A DNA stretch of 36,328 bases from RGIG9151 sp963635575 (GTDB taxonomy: Bacteria > Bacillota > Clostridia > TANB77 > RGIG9151). Made by a program: the position numbers and the translations under genes. This document shows, piece after piece, positions 22,407 to 29,913 of the stretch; positions within the stretch are counted from its first letter, which is position 1; the number at the start of each line of letters is the position of its first letter. The DNA lies in the NCBI GenBank assembly GCA_963635575.1, contig CAVHFU010000013.1:1-36328 (forward strand). Direction: 5' to 3'. A model generated the notes under the pieces. That model did not search any database. It saw only the letters and a list, made by a program, of their open reading frames with translations, and was not told the origin of the DNA.

Positions 22407-23662
22407 AACTGTATGATTTTCAGAAAAAAGGATTAGAAGAGACAAAGACAAAAAATCGTGTTGCTTATTATTGGGATATGGGAACAGGAAAAACTTTTGT
22501 TGGAGCAGAGAAAGCGATATGTTTGGGAAAGCCGATTCTACTTGTTTGTCAGAAATCGAAAATTGCGGATTGGATAGACCATTTCAAAGAACACTATCCG
22601 GAATATGCTGTTGCTAGTATCGTGAAAGAAAAAACTCTTAAAGCATATATGAACCATGATTATTATGTTGGAGTAATTAACTATGATTTGGTTTGGAGAA
22701 AATCGGAGCTTATAAGATTAAGAGATTTTACACTTGTTCTTGATGAATCCTCATTGATACAGAATGAAAGAAGTAAGAGAGCGAAATTTATTTTGTATTC
22801 ATTGAAGCCGAATAATGTAGTTCTTCTTTCCGGTACACCTTGTAATGGTAAATATGAAAATCTTTGGTCGCAGATTCATTTATTGGGTTGGGATATTTCA
22901 CGGCAGGCTTATTGGAACACTTATATTGATTATAAGATTGATAAATCGCAGGGTTTTCCGCTTGTAATCGTGAAAGGATATAAGAAGGTGGAGAGACTTA
23001 AAAGCAAGCTCAAAGAATATGGCTGTAGCTTTCTGAAAACAGATGAAGTTATAGAATTACCGGAGCAGGTAGAAAGTGCCGTAAAAGTACCAATTTGTTC
23101 GTCTTATGCGAAATTTAGGAAAGACCGGATAGTGACAGTTGGAGATAAAGAGCTTGTTGGAGATACAACGCTTACAAAACTTCTGTATGAGAGAATGCTT
23201 TGTGGACAGTATAATGATGATAAAATTGAAGCATTGAAAGACCTTCTTGAAAGTACCGAAGACAGAATAATCGTTTTTTATAATTTTAATGAAGAATTAA
23301 AAATTATTTTTAAAATGTCGCAGGATTTAAATAGACCTCTTTCAATGGTTAATGGGAACAGCAAAGATTTAAACGCTTATGAAAATTATGAAAATTCAAT
23401 CACGGCAATACAGTATCAATCCGGAGCTATGGGATTGAATTTACAGAAATCTAATAAAATTGTGTATTTCACACCACCATTATCTTCTGAACTGTTTGAG
23501 CAGTCAAAAAAGAGAACAAACAGAATTGGACAGAATAGAACTTGTTTCTATTACAAGCTCGTTTGCCGTGGAAGTATTGAAGAAAGAATTTACAGAACTT
23601 TGGCAATGAGAAGAGATTATACGAATGCTTTGTTCGAAAAGGATGAAAAAGATGGATGTTGA
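22403..23662 (+). CDS. SNF2-like superfamily II DNA helicase
   Basis: A 419-residue ATPase with YDFQKKGLEETK, Walker A WDMGTGKT (24-31), motif Ia LLVCQKSKIADW, motif II LVLDESS (112-117, a DESx form of DExx), motif III LLSGTPCNGKYENLW, motif V IQYQSGAMGLNLQKS and motif VI EQSKKRTNRIGQNR. Phage SNF2-type helicases of this length work in DNA replication or recombination. First large gene of the replication module. Confidence 0.92.
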   Translation: MKLYDFQKKGLEETKTKNRVAYYWDMGTGKTFVGAEKAICLGKPILLVCQKSKIADWIDHFKEHYPEYAVASIVKEKTLKAYMNHDYYVGVINYDLVWRKSELIRLRDFTLVLDESSLIQNERSKRAKFILYSLKPNNVVLLSGTPCNGKYENLWSQIHLLGWDISRQAYWNTYIDYKIDKSQGFPLVIVKGYKKVERLKSKLKEYGCSFLKTDEVIELPEQVESAVKVPICSSYAKFRKDRIVTVGDKELVGDTTLTKLLYERMLCGQYNDDKIEALKDLLESTEDRIIVFYNFNEELKIIFKMSQDLNRPLSMVNGNSKDLNAYENYENSITAIQYQSGAMGLNLQKSNKIVYFTPPLSSELFEQSKKRTNRIGQNRTCFYYKLVCRGSIEERIYRTLAMRRDYTNALFEKDEKDGC

Positions 23663-23768
23663 TTTATTTATCGGGTTTTGTGCTTTTGGTTTAATCTGTT
23701 TTGGATTAGGTATTTTAATAGGAATGAAAATTTTAATTGATTGGGAAAGGAAAGAAGATGAATTTTAA
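23652..23768 (+). CDS. Single-pass membrane micro-protein
   Basis: A 38-residue ORF overlapping the helicase end by 11 nt. One membrane helix (about residues 4-27, GFCAFGLICFGLGILIG) is followed by a charged tail WERKEDEF. AAGG lies 9 nt before the ATG. Its role is unknown; membrane micro-proteins in early operons may affect superinfection or the host membrane. Confidence 0.5.
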   Translation: MDVDLFIGFCAFGLICFGLGILIGMKILIDWERKEDEF

Positions 23769-24069
23769 ATTGTATTTGCAGGAAGAAATTGATAAGTGTG
23801 AGAGAGAAATTAATAGTGCTATTAATTCGAGACAAGTTGAATATTTCGGTGGGAAGAGAACAGCATTAAAAAACACGTTATTTGAATTTAAATCATTTTA
23901 TGATGATGTAGGACTAAAAGAATTGCAGGCTTGGTGTAACAATAAACATTGTGATGATTGTCCGCTTAAAGAAGCTTGTAATTATCCACAGAATGGTGGT
24001 GTTGGTTTTTGTCATTTAGAAGTTTCTGAAATTGAAAAGAAGGTTAGAAATGAGAGAAAAGATATTTGA
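23758..24069 (+). CDS. Unknown protein with Cys cluster
   Basis: A 103-residue protein. ATG 23758 with GGAAAGG upstream is chosen; the in-frame TTG further up lacks a site. Helical N-terminal two thirds (KLYLQEEIDKCEREINSAIN, and a second helix) precede the cluster WCNNKHCDDCPLKEAC plus a late FCHLE, four to five Cys/His that could bind a metal. Overlaps the next gene by 20 nt. Confidence 0.6.
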   Translation: MNFKLYLQEEIDKCEREINSAINSRQVEYFGGKRTALKNTLFEFKSFYDDVGLKELQAWCNNKHCDDCPLKEACNYPQNGGVGFCHLEVSEIEKKVRNERKDI

Positions 24070-24376
24070 AAATCGAGTGAAAGAGTATCTTTCACTTAAT
24101 GGTTGTTGGTTTTGTAAATTTTTTGCAAACTCGTATACAAAGGTAGGAGTTCCCGATATTCTTGCTTGTGTTAATGGTAAATTTGTTGGAATTGAAGTGA
24201 AAGCGGAAAAGGGAAAACCATCTCAGTTGCAAATTCATAACAGAGATAGAATCCGTGAATCCGGTGGAATTTCTATTATTCTTTATCCGGAGCAGTTCGA
24301 GAATTTTAAAAATTTTATTCAAAGAATGATTGCCGGAGATGATGTTCATAAATTGCAAAAAGTTTTTGATAAATAA
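24050..24376 (+). CDS. VRR-NUC domain endonuclease
   Basis: A 108-residue PD-(D/E)XK-type nuclease. Visible: an N-terminal Glu-bearing helix (EKIFENRVKEYL), VGVPDILACVNGKFVGIEVK with Asp 36, Glu 49 and Lys 51, and QLQIHNRDRIRESGG. Stand-alone VRR-NUC proteins are common in phage replication modules as structure-specific nucleases. ATG 24050 with AGAAGG upstream is preferred to TTG 24032. Confidence 0.9.
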   Translation: MREKIFENRVKEYLSLNGCWFCKFFANSYTKVGVPDILACVNGKFVGIEVKAEKGKPSQLQIHNRDRIRESGGISIILYPEQFENFKNFIQRMIAGDDVHKLQKVFDK

Positions 24377-24379
24377 TTG

Positions 24380-24408
24380 TTGACACTATACAAAAATTAT
24401 TGTATATG
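24380..24408 (+). promoter_or_regulatory. Early-type promoter P4
   Basis: TTGACA (24380-24385), 17 bp, TATATG (24403-24408), with dyad ACTATACAA-AAATTA-TTGTATATG. It lies 3 nt after the VRR-NUC stop and drives the Cas4-like nuclease/Sak4/DUF669 block. Confidence 0.8.
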
Positions 24409-24435
24409 TATATATAGATAAGGAGAAGCAGGAGA

Positions 24436-25269
24436 ATGAAATTTTCCCACAGCAGAATTGACAGTTTTGTAAATTGTCCGTACAAGTACAAACTGTCGTA
24501 TTTGGATAAGTTGGTTACTTATCCAAACTTGGATGCGGATAATGCTTTGGTTATCGGACAGGCTTTGCATACCGGAATTGAAAAGAGTATCGTAGACGCA
24601 ATCGAATATTACTATAACTATTACCCGATAATCACAGACAAACACATTGAGGAAGCGATAAAACTTGAATATGTTATCCCCAAGTGTAAAGAAGTTCTTC
24701 CCGAAGGTGGAGAATTTGAACTTAAACTCGAAACAGAAGATTTTATCGGGTTTATGGACTATCTTGTTCCGGTAGGAGAAAATGAATACGATTTATATGA
24801 TTTCAAGTATTCAAATAACGTGTCTAAATATAAAGAATCCGGACAGCTTCATGAATACAAGTATTATTTTGAAAAGACTCATGCAGGAAAGAAAATCAGA
24901 GATATGTACTTCTTATTTGCACCGAAAGTGAGTATAAAGATGAAGTACAAGAATAAGACAAACAAGAGAGATGAAACACTTGAAGAGTTCCGGATTCGCT
25001 TGAAAAAAGAACTTGCAGGGAAAGAAGCAACTCTTCTTCAGATTGAATATAATCCGAAGAAAGTTGAAGAGTTTTGCTATAATTGTGAAAGATTAAAAGA
25101 AGCAAAAGAGTTCCCGAAGAATGAAAGCAAGCTTTGTGATTGGTGTGATTTTCAAGACTTTTGTGAATCGGATGATGATTTGGATATTGATTGGTGCAGA
25201 ACCAATTTTAAAAATATGAATGATTACTTGAATAAGGAGAAAACAAAAAATGATGAATCTACCAAGTAA
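24436..25269 (+). CDS. Cas4/RecB-like PD-(D/E)XK nuclease with Fe-S-type Cys
   Basis: A 277-residue nuclease: FSHSRIDSFVNCPYKYKL with Cys 14, GQALHTGIEKSI, then the catalytic DFIGFMDYLV and EYDLYDFKYSNN (Asp and Lys), QLHEYKYYFEK, and a C-terminal cluster LCDWCDFQDFC. Cys 14 with the C-x2-C-x5-C end matches the 4Fe-4S arrangement of AddB/Cas4-like exonucleases. Next to a Sak4-like ATPase and ssDNA-binding-like protein, it fits a recombination set. Confidence 0.9.
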   Translation: MKFSHSRIDSFVNCPYKYKLSYLDKLVTYPNLDADNALVIGQALHTGIEKSIVDAIEYYYNYYPIITDKHIEEAIKLEYVIPKCKEVLPEGGEFELKLETEDFIGFMDYLVPVGENEYDLYDFKYSNNVSKYKESGQLHEYKYYFEKTHAGKKIRDMYFLFAPKVSIKMKYKNKTNKRDETLEEFRIRLKKELAGKEATLLQIEYNPKKVEEFCYNCERLKEAKEFPKNESKLCDWCDFQDFCESDDDLDIDWCRTNFKNMNDYLNKEKTKNDESTK

Positions 25270-26203
25270 TGAACGCAGAACGGTTGAAAGTCAGAAAACT
25301 TTCAAGAAAATTTGGCTTTATGGGCTTCCGTTTTCCGGAAAAACATATCTTGCCAACGAATTTCCGAATGTTCTTATGCTGAACACAGACGGCAATGTGA
25401 AATTCGTAGACGCACCTTATGTTGCAATAAGGGATAAGGTGACAGTTGAAGGAAGAATCACAAAGAGAGTGTTTGCATGGCAGGTGTTTAAGGACACAGT
25501 AGAAGAGCTTGAAAAGAAGGACAACACGTTTGAAACAATCGTTGTTGACCTTATTGAAGATACCTATGAATATTGCAGGCTCTTCATGTATGACAAGCTC
25601 GGTATTGAACATGAATCGGATGATTCTTACAGAGCGTGGGATAAGGTAAGACAGGAATTTCTTTCTACTATTAAGAGACTTCTTAATCTTGATTACAACA
25701 TTATTCTTATTTCTCATGAAGATGATAGTAAGGATATCACAAAGAAGGGTGGTGACAAGCTCACAAGTGTTAAACCGAATATTGCAGATAAGGTGGCACT
25801 TAAGCTTTCCGGAATGGTTGATTTAGTTGCGAGAGTAATTTGTGATGAAGGTAAGAGAACAATTTCTTTCAAGACAAATGAAGTAATTTTCGGCGGTGGC
25901 AGGCTTAATATCAGAGCTTTGGAAATACCATGTGATTATGATTCTCTCGTTGGCATTTATGGAATAACCGAGGAAAAGCCGAAGAAGCAGGAACAGTCGA
26001 AGGTTGAAGAATCACCGAAGCAGGAAGAAGAAAAGCCGAGGAAGAGGAGAAGTAGAACCGAAGAAGAAACTGTTCCGGAAGAAGCACCGAAAGAAGTTGA
26101 AGTGAAGCAGGAAGAGAAGGTTGAAGAAGAACAGCCAAAGGCTGAAGAAGAAAAGACGGCAGAAGAGCCGATTAGAAAAAGAACTAGAAGAGTAAGGAGT
26201 TAA
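25250..26203 (+). CDS. Sak4-like AAA/RecA-fold ATPase
   Basis: A 317-residue phage ATPase with Walker A LYGLPFSGKTYLA (GLPFSGKT at 25-32), NVLMLNTDGNVKFVD, Walker B TIVVDLIEDTYEY (Asp 100), then ILISHEDDSKDIT and a Sak4/AAA_24-type core. Residues from about 245 form a Lys/Glu/Pro-rich low-complexity tail ending in KRTRRVRS that may bind DNA or partners. Such proteins are single-strand annealing-assisted recombinases; an SSB-like gene follows. It overlaps the nuclease gene by 20 nt. Confidence 0.85.
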   Translation: MMNLPSNERRTVESQKTFKKIWLYGLPFSGKTYLANEFPNVLMLNTDGNVKFVDAPYVAIRDKVTVEGRITKRVFAWQVFKDTVEELEKKDNTFETIVVDLIEDTYEYCRLFMYDKLGIEHESDDSYRAWDKVRQEFLSTIKRLLNLDYNIILISHEDDSKDITKKGGDKLTSVKPNIADKVALKLSGMVDLVARVICDEGKRTISFKTNEVIFGGGRLNIRALEIPCDYDSLVGIYGITEEKPKKQEQSKVEESPKQEEEKPRKRRSRTEEETVPEEAPKEVEVKQEEKVEEEQPKAEEEKTAEEPIRKRTRRVRS

Positions 26204-26206
26204 AAA

Positions 26207-26653
26207 ATGGATTACAAAAAGTTCAATGAAATGTACAAAGGTCTTGCAGAAGAAGTGAAGAATCTTGAAGAGAATAATGGTTCATCTTATGAAAGTGTTC
26301 CGGTAGATGATTCTTATGAAGTGAAGGTTGTGAAGCTTGAATTTACCGAGAGCAAGAAAGGCGACCCGATGGTTACACTTTGGTTCAAGATTATCGCAGG
26401 AGAATATAAGGGAAGCAATATTTTTGTTAATCAAGTTATTGCGAAGCCGTACCCTCTTCATCAGATGAACGAACTTTTAAGGTCGTTAGAAAGTGGTGTA
26501 GAAGTTGTTTTTGAAGATTTTGAGCAGTATTCCGAAATGCTTGCAGATATTTATGAGAAGGTGGATGGCAAGATGGAATATGTTATCGATTATGATAAGG
26601 ACAGCAAAGGCTACACTCATGTAACAGTTGTTGATGTGTATGATGTAGAATAA
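26207..26653 (+). CDS. DUF669-like putative ssDNA-binding protein
   Basis: A 148-residue protein with EVKVVKLEFTESKKGDPMVT then LWFKIIAGEYKGSNIFVNQV, the OB-fold-like strands of DUF669 proteins, which often replace SSB in siphoviruses and follow Sak4-type ATPases. The acidic C-terminus (VDVYDVE) resembles the protein-contact tail of SSB. ATG has AGGAG close upstream. A terminator follows. Confidence 0.78.
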   Translation: MDYKKFNEMYKGLAEEVKNLEENNGSSYESVPVDDSYEVKVVKLEFTESKKGDPMVTLWFKIIAGEYKGSNIFVNQVIAKPYPLHQMNELLRSLESGVEVVFEDFEQYSEMLADIYEKVDGKMEYVIDYDKDSKGYTHVTVVDVYDVE

Positions 26654-26665
26654 CATTAAAGGAGT

Positions 26666-26701
26666 GACCCATTCTCTCAATAAGGGAATGGGTCGTTTTT
26701 T
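26666..26701 (+). terminator. Terminator/hairpin between SD and MazG-like start
   Basis: A 9-bp stem GACCCATTC (26666-26674) with GAATGGGTC (26686-26694), loop of 11 nt and GTTTTTT. An AAAGGAG lies directly before it (26658-26664), and the next ATG is 12 nt after it, so the folded hairpin may also bring that site near the start codon. Confidence 0.8.
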
Positions 26702-26706
26702 CACTA

Positions 26707-26973
26707 ATGGATGAAAGAATAAAAATAATAGCCGATAAATATGGGAAGCAGAATCAGCTACATCAATTGATGGAGGAATGTTGCGAGCTTGCTATTGAAG
26801 CGAATCATAGTGCTAGAAAGCAGGATATAACCATTAATCTTATCAATGAAATTGCAGATGTGGAGATTATGCTTGAACAAATAAAATATCTTTTTAATAT
26901 TTCAGAAAAGGATATTGAAGAAGAAAAGGATTATAAACTTAATAGACAGTTAGAAAGGATAAAGTATGATTAA
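26707..26973 (+). CDS. MazG-like nucleotide pyrophosphohydrolase
   Basis: An 88-residue all-helical enzyme with metal-binding residues EECCE (23-27) and EIADVEI (48-54) in the EExxE...ExxD pattern of the all-alpha NTP-PPase family. Phage MazG proteins hydrolyse (d)NTPs or lower alarmone and support takeover. No ribosome binding site is adjacent; AAGGAG lies on the other side of a hairpin. It overlaps the ThyX-like gene by 8 nt, both in nucleotide metabolism. Confidence 0.8.
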   Translation: MDERIKIIADKYGKQNQLHQLMEECCELAIEANHSARKQDITINLINEIADVEIMLEQIKYLFNISEKDIEEEKDYKLNRQLERIKYD

Positions 26974-27574
26974 GATTGAAAACAGTATGACTTTCGGATT
27001 CACCGGAGCAATTGCCGGAATGAGAAATGCTTATAACAGCAGAAAGAGTAGTGATAGTTATCATTCCGGTGATTTAGTTGAAATCGTTATCGGTGAAAAG
27101 GATTTGGAACTAGCAAAAAAACTAATTAATGCAGGAACAGACCACAGAAAATTTCTCCGGATGATTCATGTACAAGCTGATGTCACAGCACCACTTTATT
27201 GGTGGAAGGAATATGACACTTATAAGGTAGGAACGACCGCAAATAGCAGTAGTACCATGCATACTATCTGTAAGAAAAAATTTTCAATGGATGATTTTTC
27301 AACAGATGAAGCGGTACACATGAAGTGCTGGGAATATCTGCTTGACGAACTTAATTATTATCGAGAGAAATACAATAAGACTGGAAATAAAGAATATTGG
27401 AGAGCAATTATTCAGTTGTTACCAAATGCTTATAATCAGTTTCGTACAATCGATTTGGATTATGAAACACTCATGCGGATTTATTATGCACGCAGGAATC
27501 ACAAGCTTTCGGAATGGCATAAATTTTGCGATTGGATTCTTGAATTACCTTATATGAGCATATTTTTAAATTAA
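26966..27574 (+). CDS. Divergent ThyX-like (flavin-dependent thymidylate synthase fold) protein
   Basis: A 202-residue protein. HRKFLRMIHVQADVTAPLYW, then WKEYDTYKVGTTANSSSTMH lies where ThyX has its substrate/FAD-binding RHRxxSxNxxS-like segment; the C-terminal LLPNAYNQFRTIDLDYETLM followed by an R-HKLSEWHKFCDWI helix resembles the ThyX end. The canonical RHR is replaced, so it may have lost or changed activity. Assigned from layout, without a search. Stop lies close before promoter P5. Confidence 0.5.
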   Translation: MIKIENSMTFGFTGAIAGMRNAYNSRKSSDSYHSGDLVEIVIGEKDLELAKKLINAGTDHRKFLRMIHVQADVTAPLYWWKEYDTYKVGTTANSSSTMHTICKKKFSMDDFSTDEAVHMKCWEYLLDELNYYREKYNKTGNKEYWRAIIQLLPNAYNQFRTIDLDYETLMRIYYARRNHKLSEWHKFCDWILELPYMSIFLN

Positions 27575-27593
27575 AATTTTAAAAAATAGTATC

Positions 27594-27622
27594 TTGACAC
27601 TATACAATTATTATTGTATAGT
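27594..27622 (+). promoter_or_regulatory. Early-type promoter P5 with perfect dyad
   Basis: TTGACA (27594-27599), 17 bp, TATAGT (27617-27622), with a perfect 11-bp dyad (27597-27607 with 27614-27624) around TTATTA. An A/T tract precedes. It serves the 27644 gene and what follows. Confidence 0.85.
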
Positions 27623-27643
27623 GTTTTTATATAAGGAGAAACC

Positions 27644-27904
27644 ATGACGTATTTTGAATTGGAAGATGTTTTGTTAGCTCATGGATTTAGAAGAGGAGAA
27701 ATTCGCAATAATGAAGAAGGAATCCGTGGGTATTATAGAAAAGGATGGTATGTTGAATTTTTCAAGTGCTATGGTGTAACGGAAAAAGTTGTATTTGAGA
27801 ATGGTTATATTACAGCTTGTTTTGGACTTTATGATATTAGTTATAATGAAGAAGCGGAAACTATTGAAGCAAATGAATGCTTTTCTTTCTGCTTAAAGGA
27901 ATAA
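27644..27904 (+). CDS. Unknown 86-residue early protein
   Basis: YFELEDVLLAHGFRRGEIRN, then strands GIRGYYRKGWYVEFFKCYGV, VFENGYITACFGLYDISYN, and a NECFSFCLKE end. It looks like a small antiparallel beta fold after a helix. No family recognised. It has its own promoter and an AAGGAG site, so it is likely an early host-interaction protein. Confidence 0.65.
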   Translation: MTYFELEDVLLAHGFRRGEIRNNEEGIRGYYRKGWYVEFFKCYGVTEKVVFENGYITACFGLYDISYNEEAETIEANECFSFCLKE

Positions 27905-27908
27905 ATTC

Positions 27909-28190
27909 ATGATATGCAGGAATTGTAAATTTGCGGAAAAAAAGCGAAATAGGTATTATTGCACCAAAGATGATGAAGATTATATTATTGGTGCATATAA
28001 TCGAAGTTGCGAAGAATATGAAGATAAACAAATTGATTGTGATACTTGTATATGGAGTATTTATTTTCATAAAACTTTAATTTGCGATAAAGGACATATC
28101 AACAAGAGTTCATGCTTTAATTATGTAGAATCAAAATATAGAGCCACGCTTGAACCTAGAATAACAGTGCCGAGGGAAAAGAAATGCTGA
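27909..28190 (+). CDS. Tandem Cys-cluster protein, zinc-ribbon-like
   Basis: A 93-residue protein with two similar units: C3-x2-C6, C18, C34 and C44-x2-C47, C59, C69, each preceded by short strands (MICRNCKFAEKKRNRYYCTK; CDTCIWSIYFHKTLICDKG). The layout suggests two zinc-binding ribbons or knuckles. It overlaps the DNA polymerase start by 7 nt and may be a polymerase-associated factor. Confidence 0.6.
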   Translation: MICRNCKFAEKKRNRYYCTKDDEDYIIGAYNRSCEEYEDKQIDCDTCIWSIYFHKTLICDKGHINKSSCFNYVESKYRATLEPRITVPREKKC

Positions 28191-29902
28191 ATTTTATAGA
28201 TTTTGAGGTTTTCAAATATGATTGGTTATGTGTTATAGATAATCCGGAGCAGGAAAAAAGAACTGTCATTGTTAATAGCAGAACCGAGTTAATGGATTAT
28301 TATAACAGCCATAAATCTGAAATATTCGTTGGTTATAATATTAGAGGTTATGACCAATGGATAATGAAATGTATTCTTGCAGATTATAACCCGTATGAAA
28401 TGAGTTCGTTTATAATTCGAGATGGAAAGAATGGAGCTATGTTTTCAAGTCTGCTTGAAAAATTTCCTTTAATTATTTACGAAGCCGGAGATATGTTTAA
28501 GAGTCTGAAACAGCTTGAAGCATATATGGGAGTTTCTATAATTGAAACTTCTGTACCTTTCGATATACCAAGAAAATTAACGGAGCAGGAAATTGAGAAG
28601 GAAATAGGTTATTGCTCCAATGATGTTGAACAGTTAATGGAAGTTTTTGTAAGGCAAAAAGCAGATTTTGACGCTCATTTATCGTTGATTAAAACTTTCA
28701 ATCTTCCTATTGATAATTTAGGAAAAACAAGAGCACAGCTTTCAGCAATTATATTGGATTGCAGAAAGAAGTATCGTGATGATGAATGGGATATTCAGAT
28801 AATCGATACTTTAAGAATTGATAAGTACAAAGAAGTAGTTGAATGGTTTAAGAATCGAGATAATCATGATTACACAAAAAATTTACAGATTGATGTTTGC
28901 GGTGTTCCTCATTCTTTCGGTTGGGGTGGGTTACATGGTTGTCCGGAAGAGCCAATACATGAAAAAGGCTTGCTAATTCATGTTGATGTAAATAGTTTCT
29001 ACCCATCTATCATGATTCAGTATGATTTACTATCACGAAATAGCAGGCATCCGGAAAAGTATAAAGAGATTTATGAAAAGAGGTTGCAACTTAAGAAAGA
29101 AGGAAAGAAGAAAGAACAAGCACCTTTTAAGATTGTTCTAAATGCTACTTATGGAATAACCAAAGATAAAATGTCCACAGCTTATGACCCACGGCAGGCA
29201 AATAATGTTTGCATAAATGGACAGCTTCTATTGTTGGATTTGCTCGAACATCTTGAAGGATATTGCAAAGTAATTCAGAGCAATACAGATGGTTTGATTA
29301 TCAAGATTAATGATACAGATGAAGACTTTCAGAAAGTTGATGATATTTGTTATGAGTGGGAATCCCGAACGAGAATGGGATTGGGATTTGATACAATTTC
29401 GGAGATTTGGCAGAAAGATGTGAACAATTATATTTTTAAATTCGAAGCAGGCGGATTTGAAAGAAAAGGTGCTTATGTTAAGGAGCTATCTGATTTAGAT
29501 AATGATTTACCGATAATTAACAAGGCTTTATTTCGATATATGACTGAAAACATTCCGGTAGAAGAGACAATAAATAAATGTGATGAACTACTACAATTTC
29601 AGAAAGTGGTTAAAATATCGAGTAAATATCTATATGGTATGCACAATGGAGAGAAACTTACTGATAAAACATACAGAGTTTTTGCAAGTACAGATAAAAA
29701 TGATACAGCGGTTTATAAAGTTAAAAATTTAGAAAAGAATCCGGAAAAGTTCGCAAATACACCCGACCATGCTTTTATTGTGAATGGAAATATAAATAAT
29801 AAAAAGGTGGACAGCAGATTAGACCGAAATTATTATATCAAAGTGGCAACTGAAAGGTTGGAACAGTTTGGAATATCTAAACAATTTAAATTTGATTTTT
29901 AA
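28184..29902 (+). CDS. Compact family-B-like phage DNA polymerase
   Basis: A 572-residue replicative polymerase. N-terminal 3'-5' exonuclease: IDFEVFKYDW (Asp and Glu), VGYNIRGYDQ, and YCSNDVEQ. Polymerase motif A HVDVNSFYPSIM (266-277, Asp 268), motif B KIVLNATYG (316-324), motif C SNTDGLI with Asp 369; the first Asp of the usual DTD is Asn here. It is much shorter than cellular family B enzymes (no long insertions), as in many siphophages. Follows the Cys-cluster gene and precedes the primase. Confidence 0.88.
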   Translation: MLNFIDFEVFKYDWLCVIDNPEQEKRTVIVNSRTELMDYYNSHKSEIFVGYNIRGYDQWIMKCILADYNPYEMSSFIIRDGKNGAMFSSLLEKFPLIIYEAGDMFKSLKQLEAYMGVSIIETSVPFDIPRKLTEQEIEKEIGYCSNDVEQLMEVFVRQKADFDAHLSLIKTFNLPIDNLGKTRAQLSAIILDCRKKYRDDEWDIQIIDTLRIDKYKEVVEWFKNRDNHDYTKNLQIDVCGVPHSFGWGGLHGCPEEPIHEKGLLIHVDVNSFYPSIMIQYDLLSRNSRHPEKYKEIYEKRLQLKKEGKKKEQAPFKIVLNATYGITKDKMSTAYDPRQANNVCINGQLLLLDLLEHLEGYCKVIQSNTDGLIIKINDTDEDFQKVDDICYEWESRTRMGLGFDTISEIWQKDVNNYIFKFEAGGFERKGAYVKELSDLDNDLPIINKALFRYMTENIPVEETINKCDELLQFQKVVKISSKYLYGMHNGEKLTDKTYRVFASTDKNDTAVYKVKNLEKNPEKFANTPDHAFIVNGNINNKKVDSRLDRNYYIKVATERLEQFGISKQFKFDF

Positions 29903-29913
29903 AAGGAAGAAAC

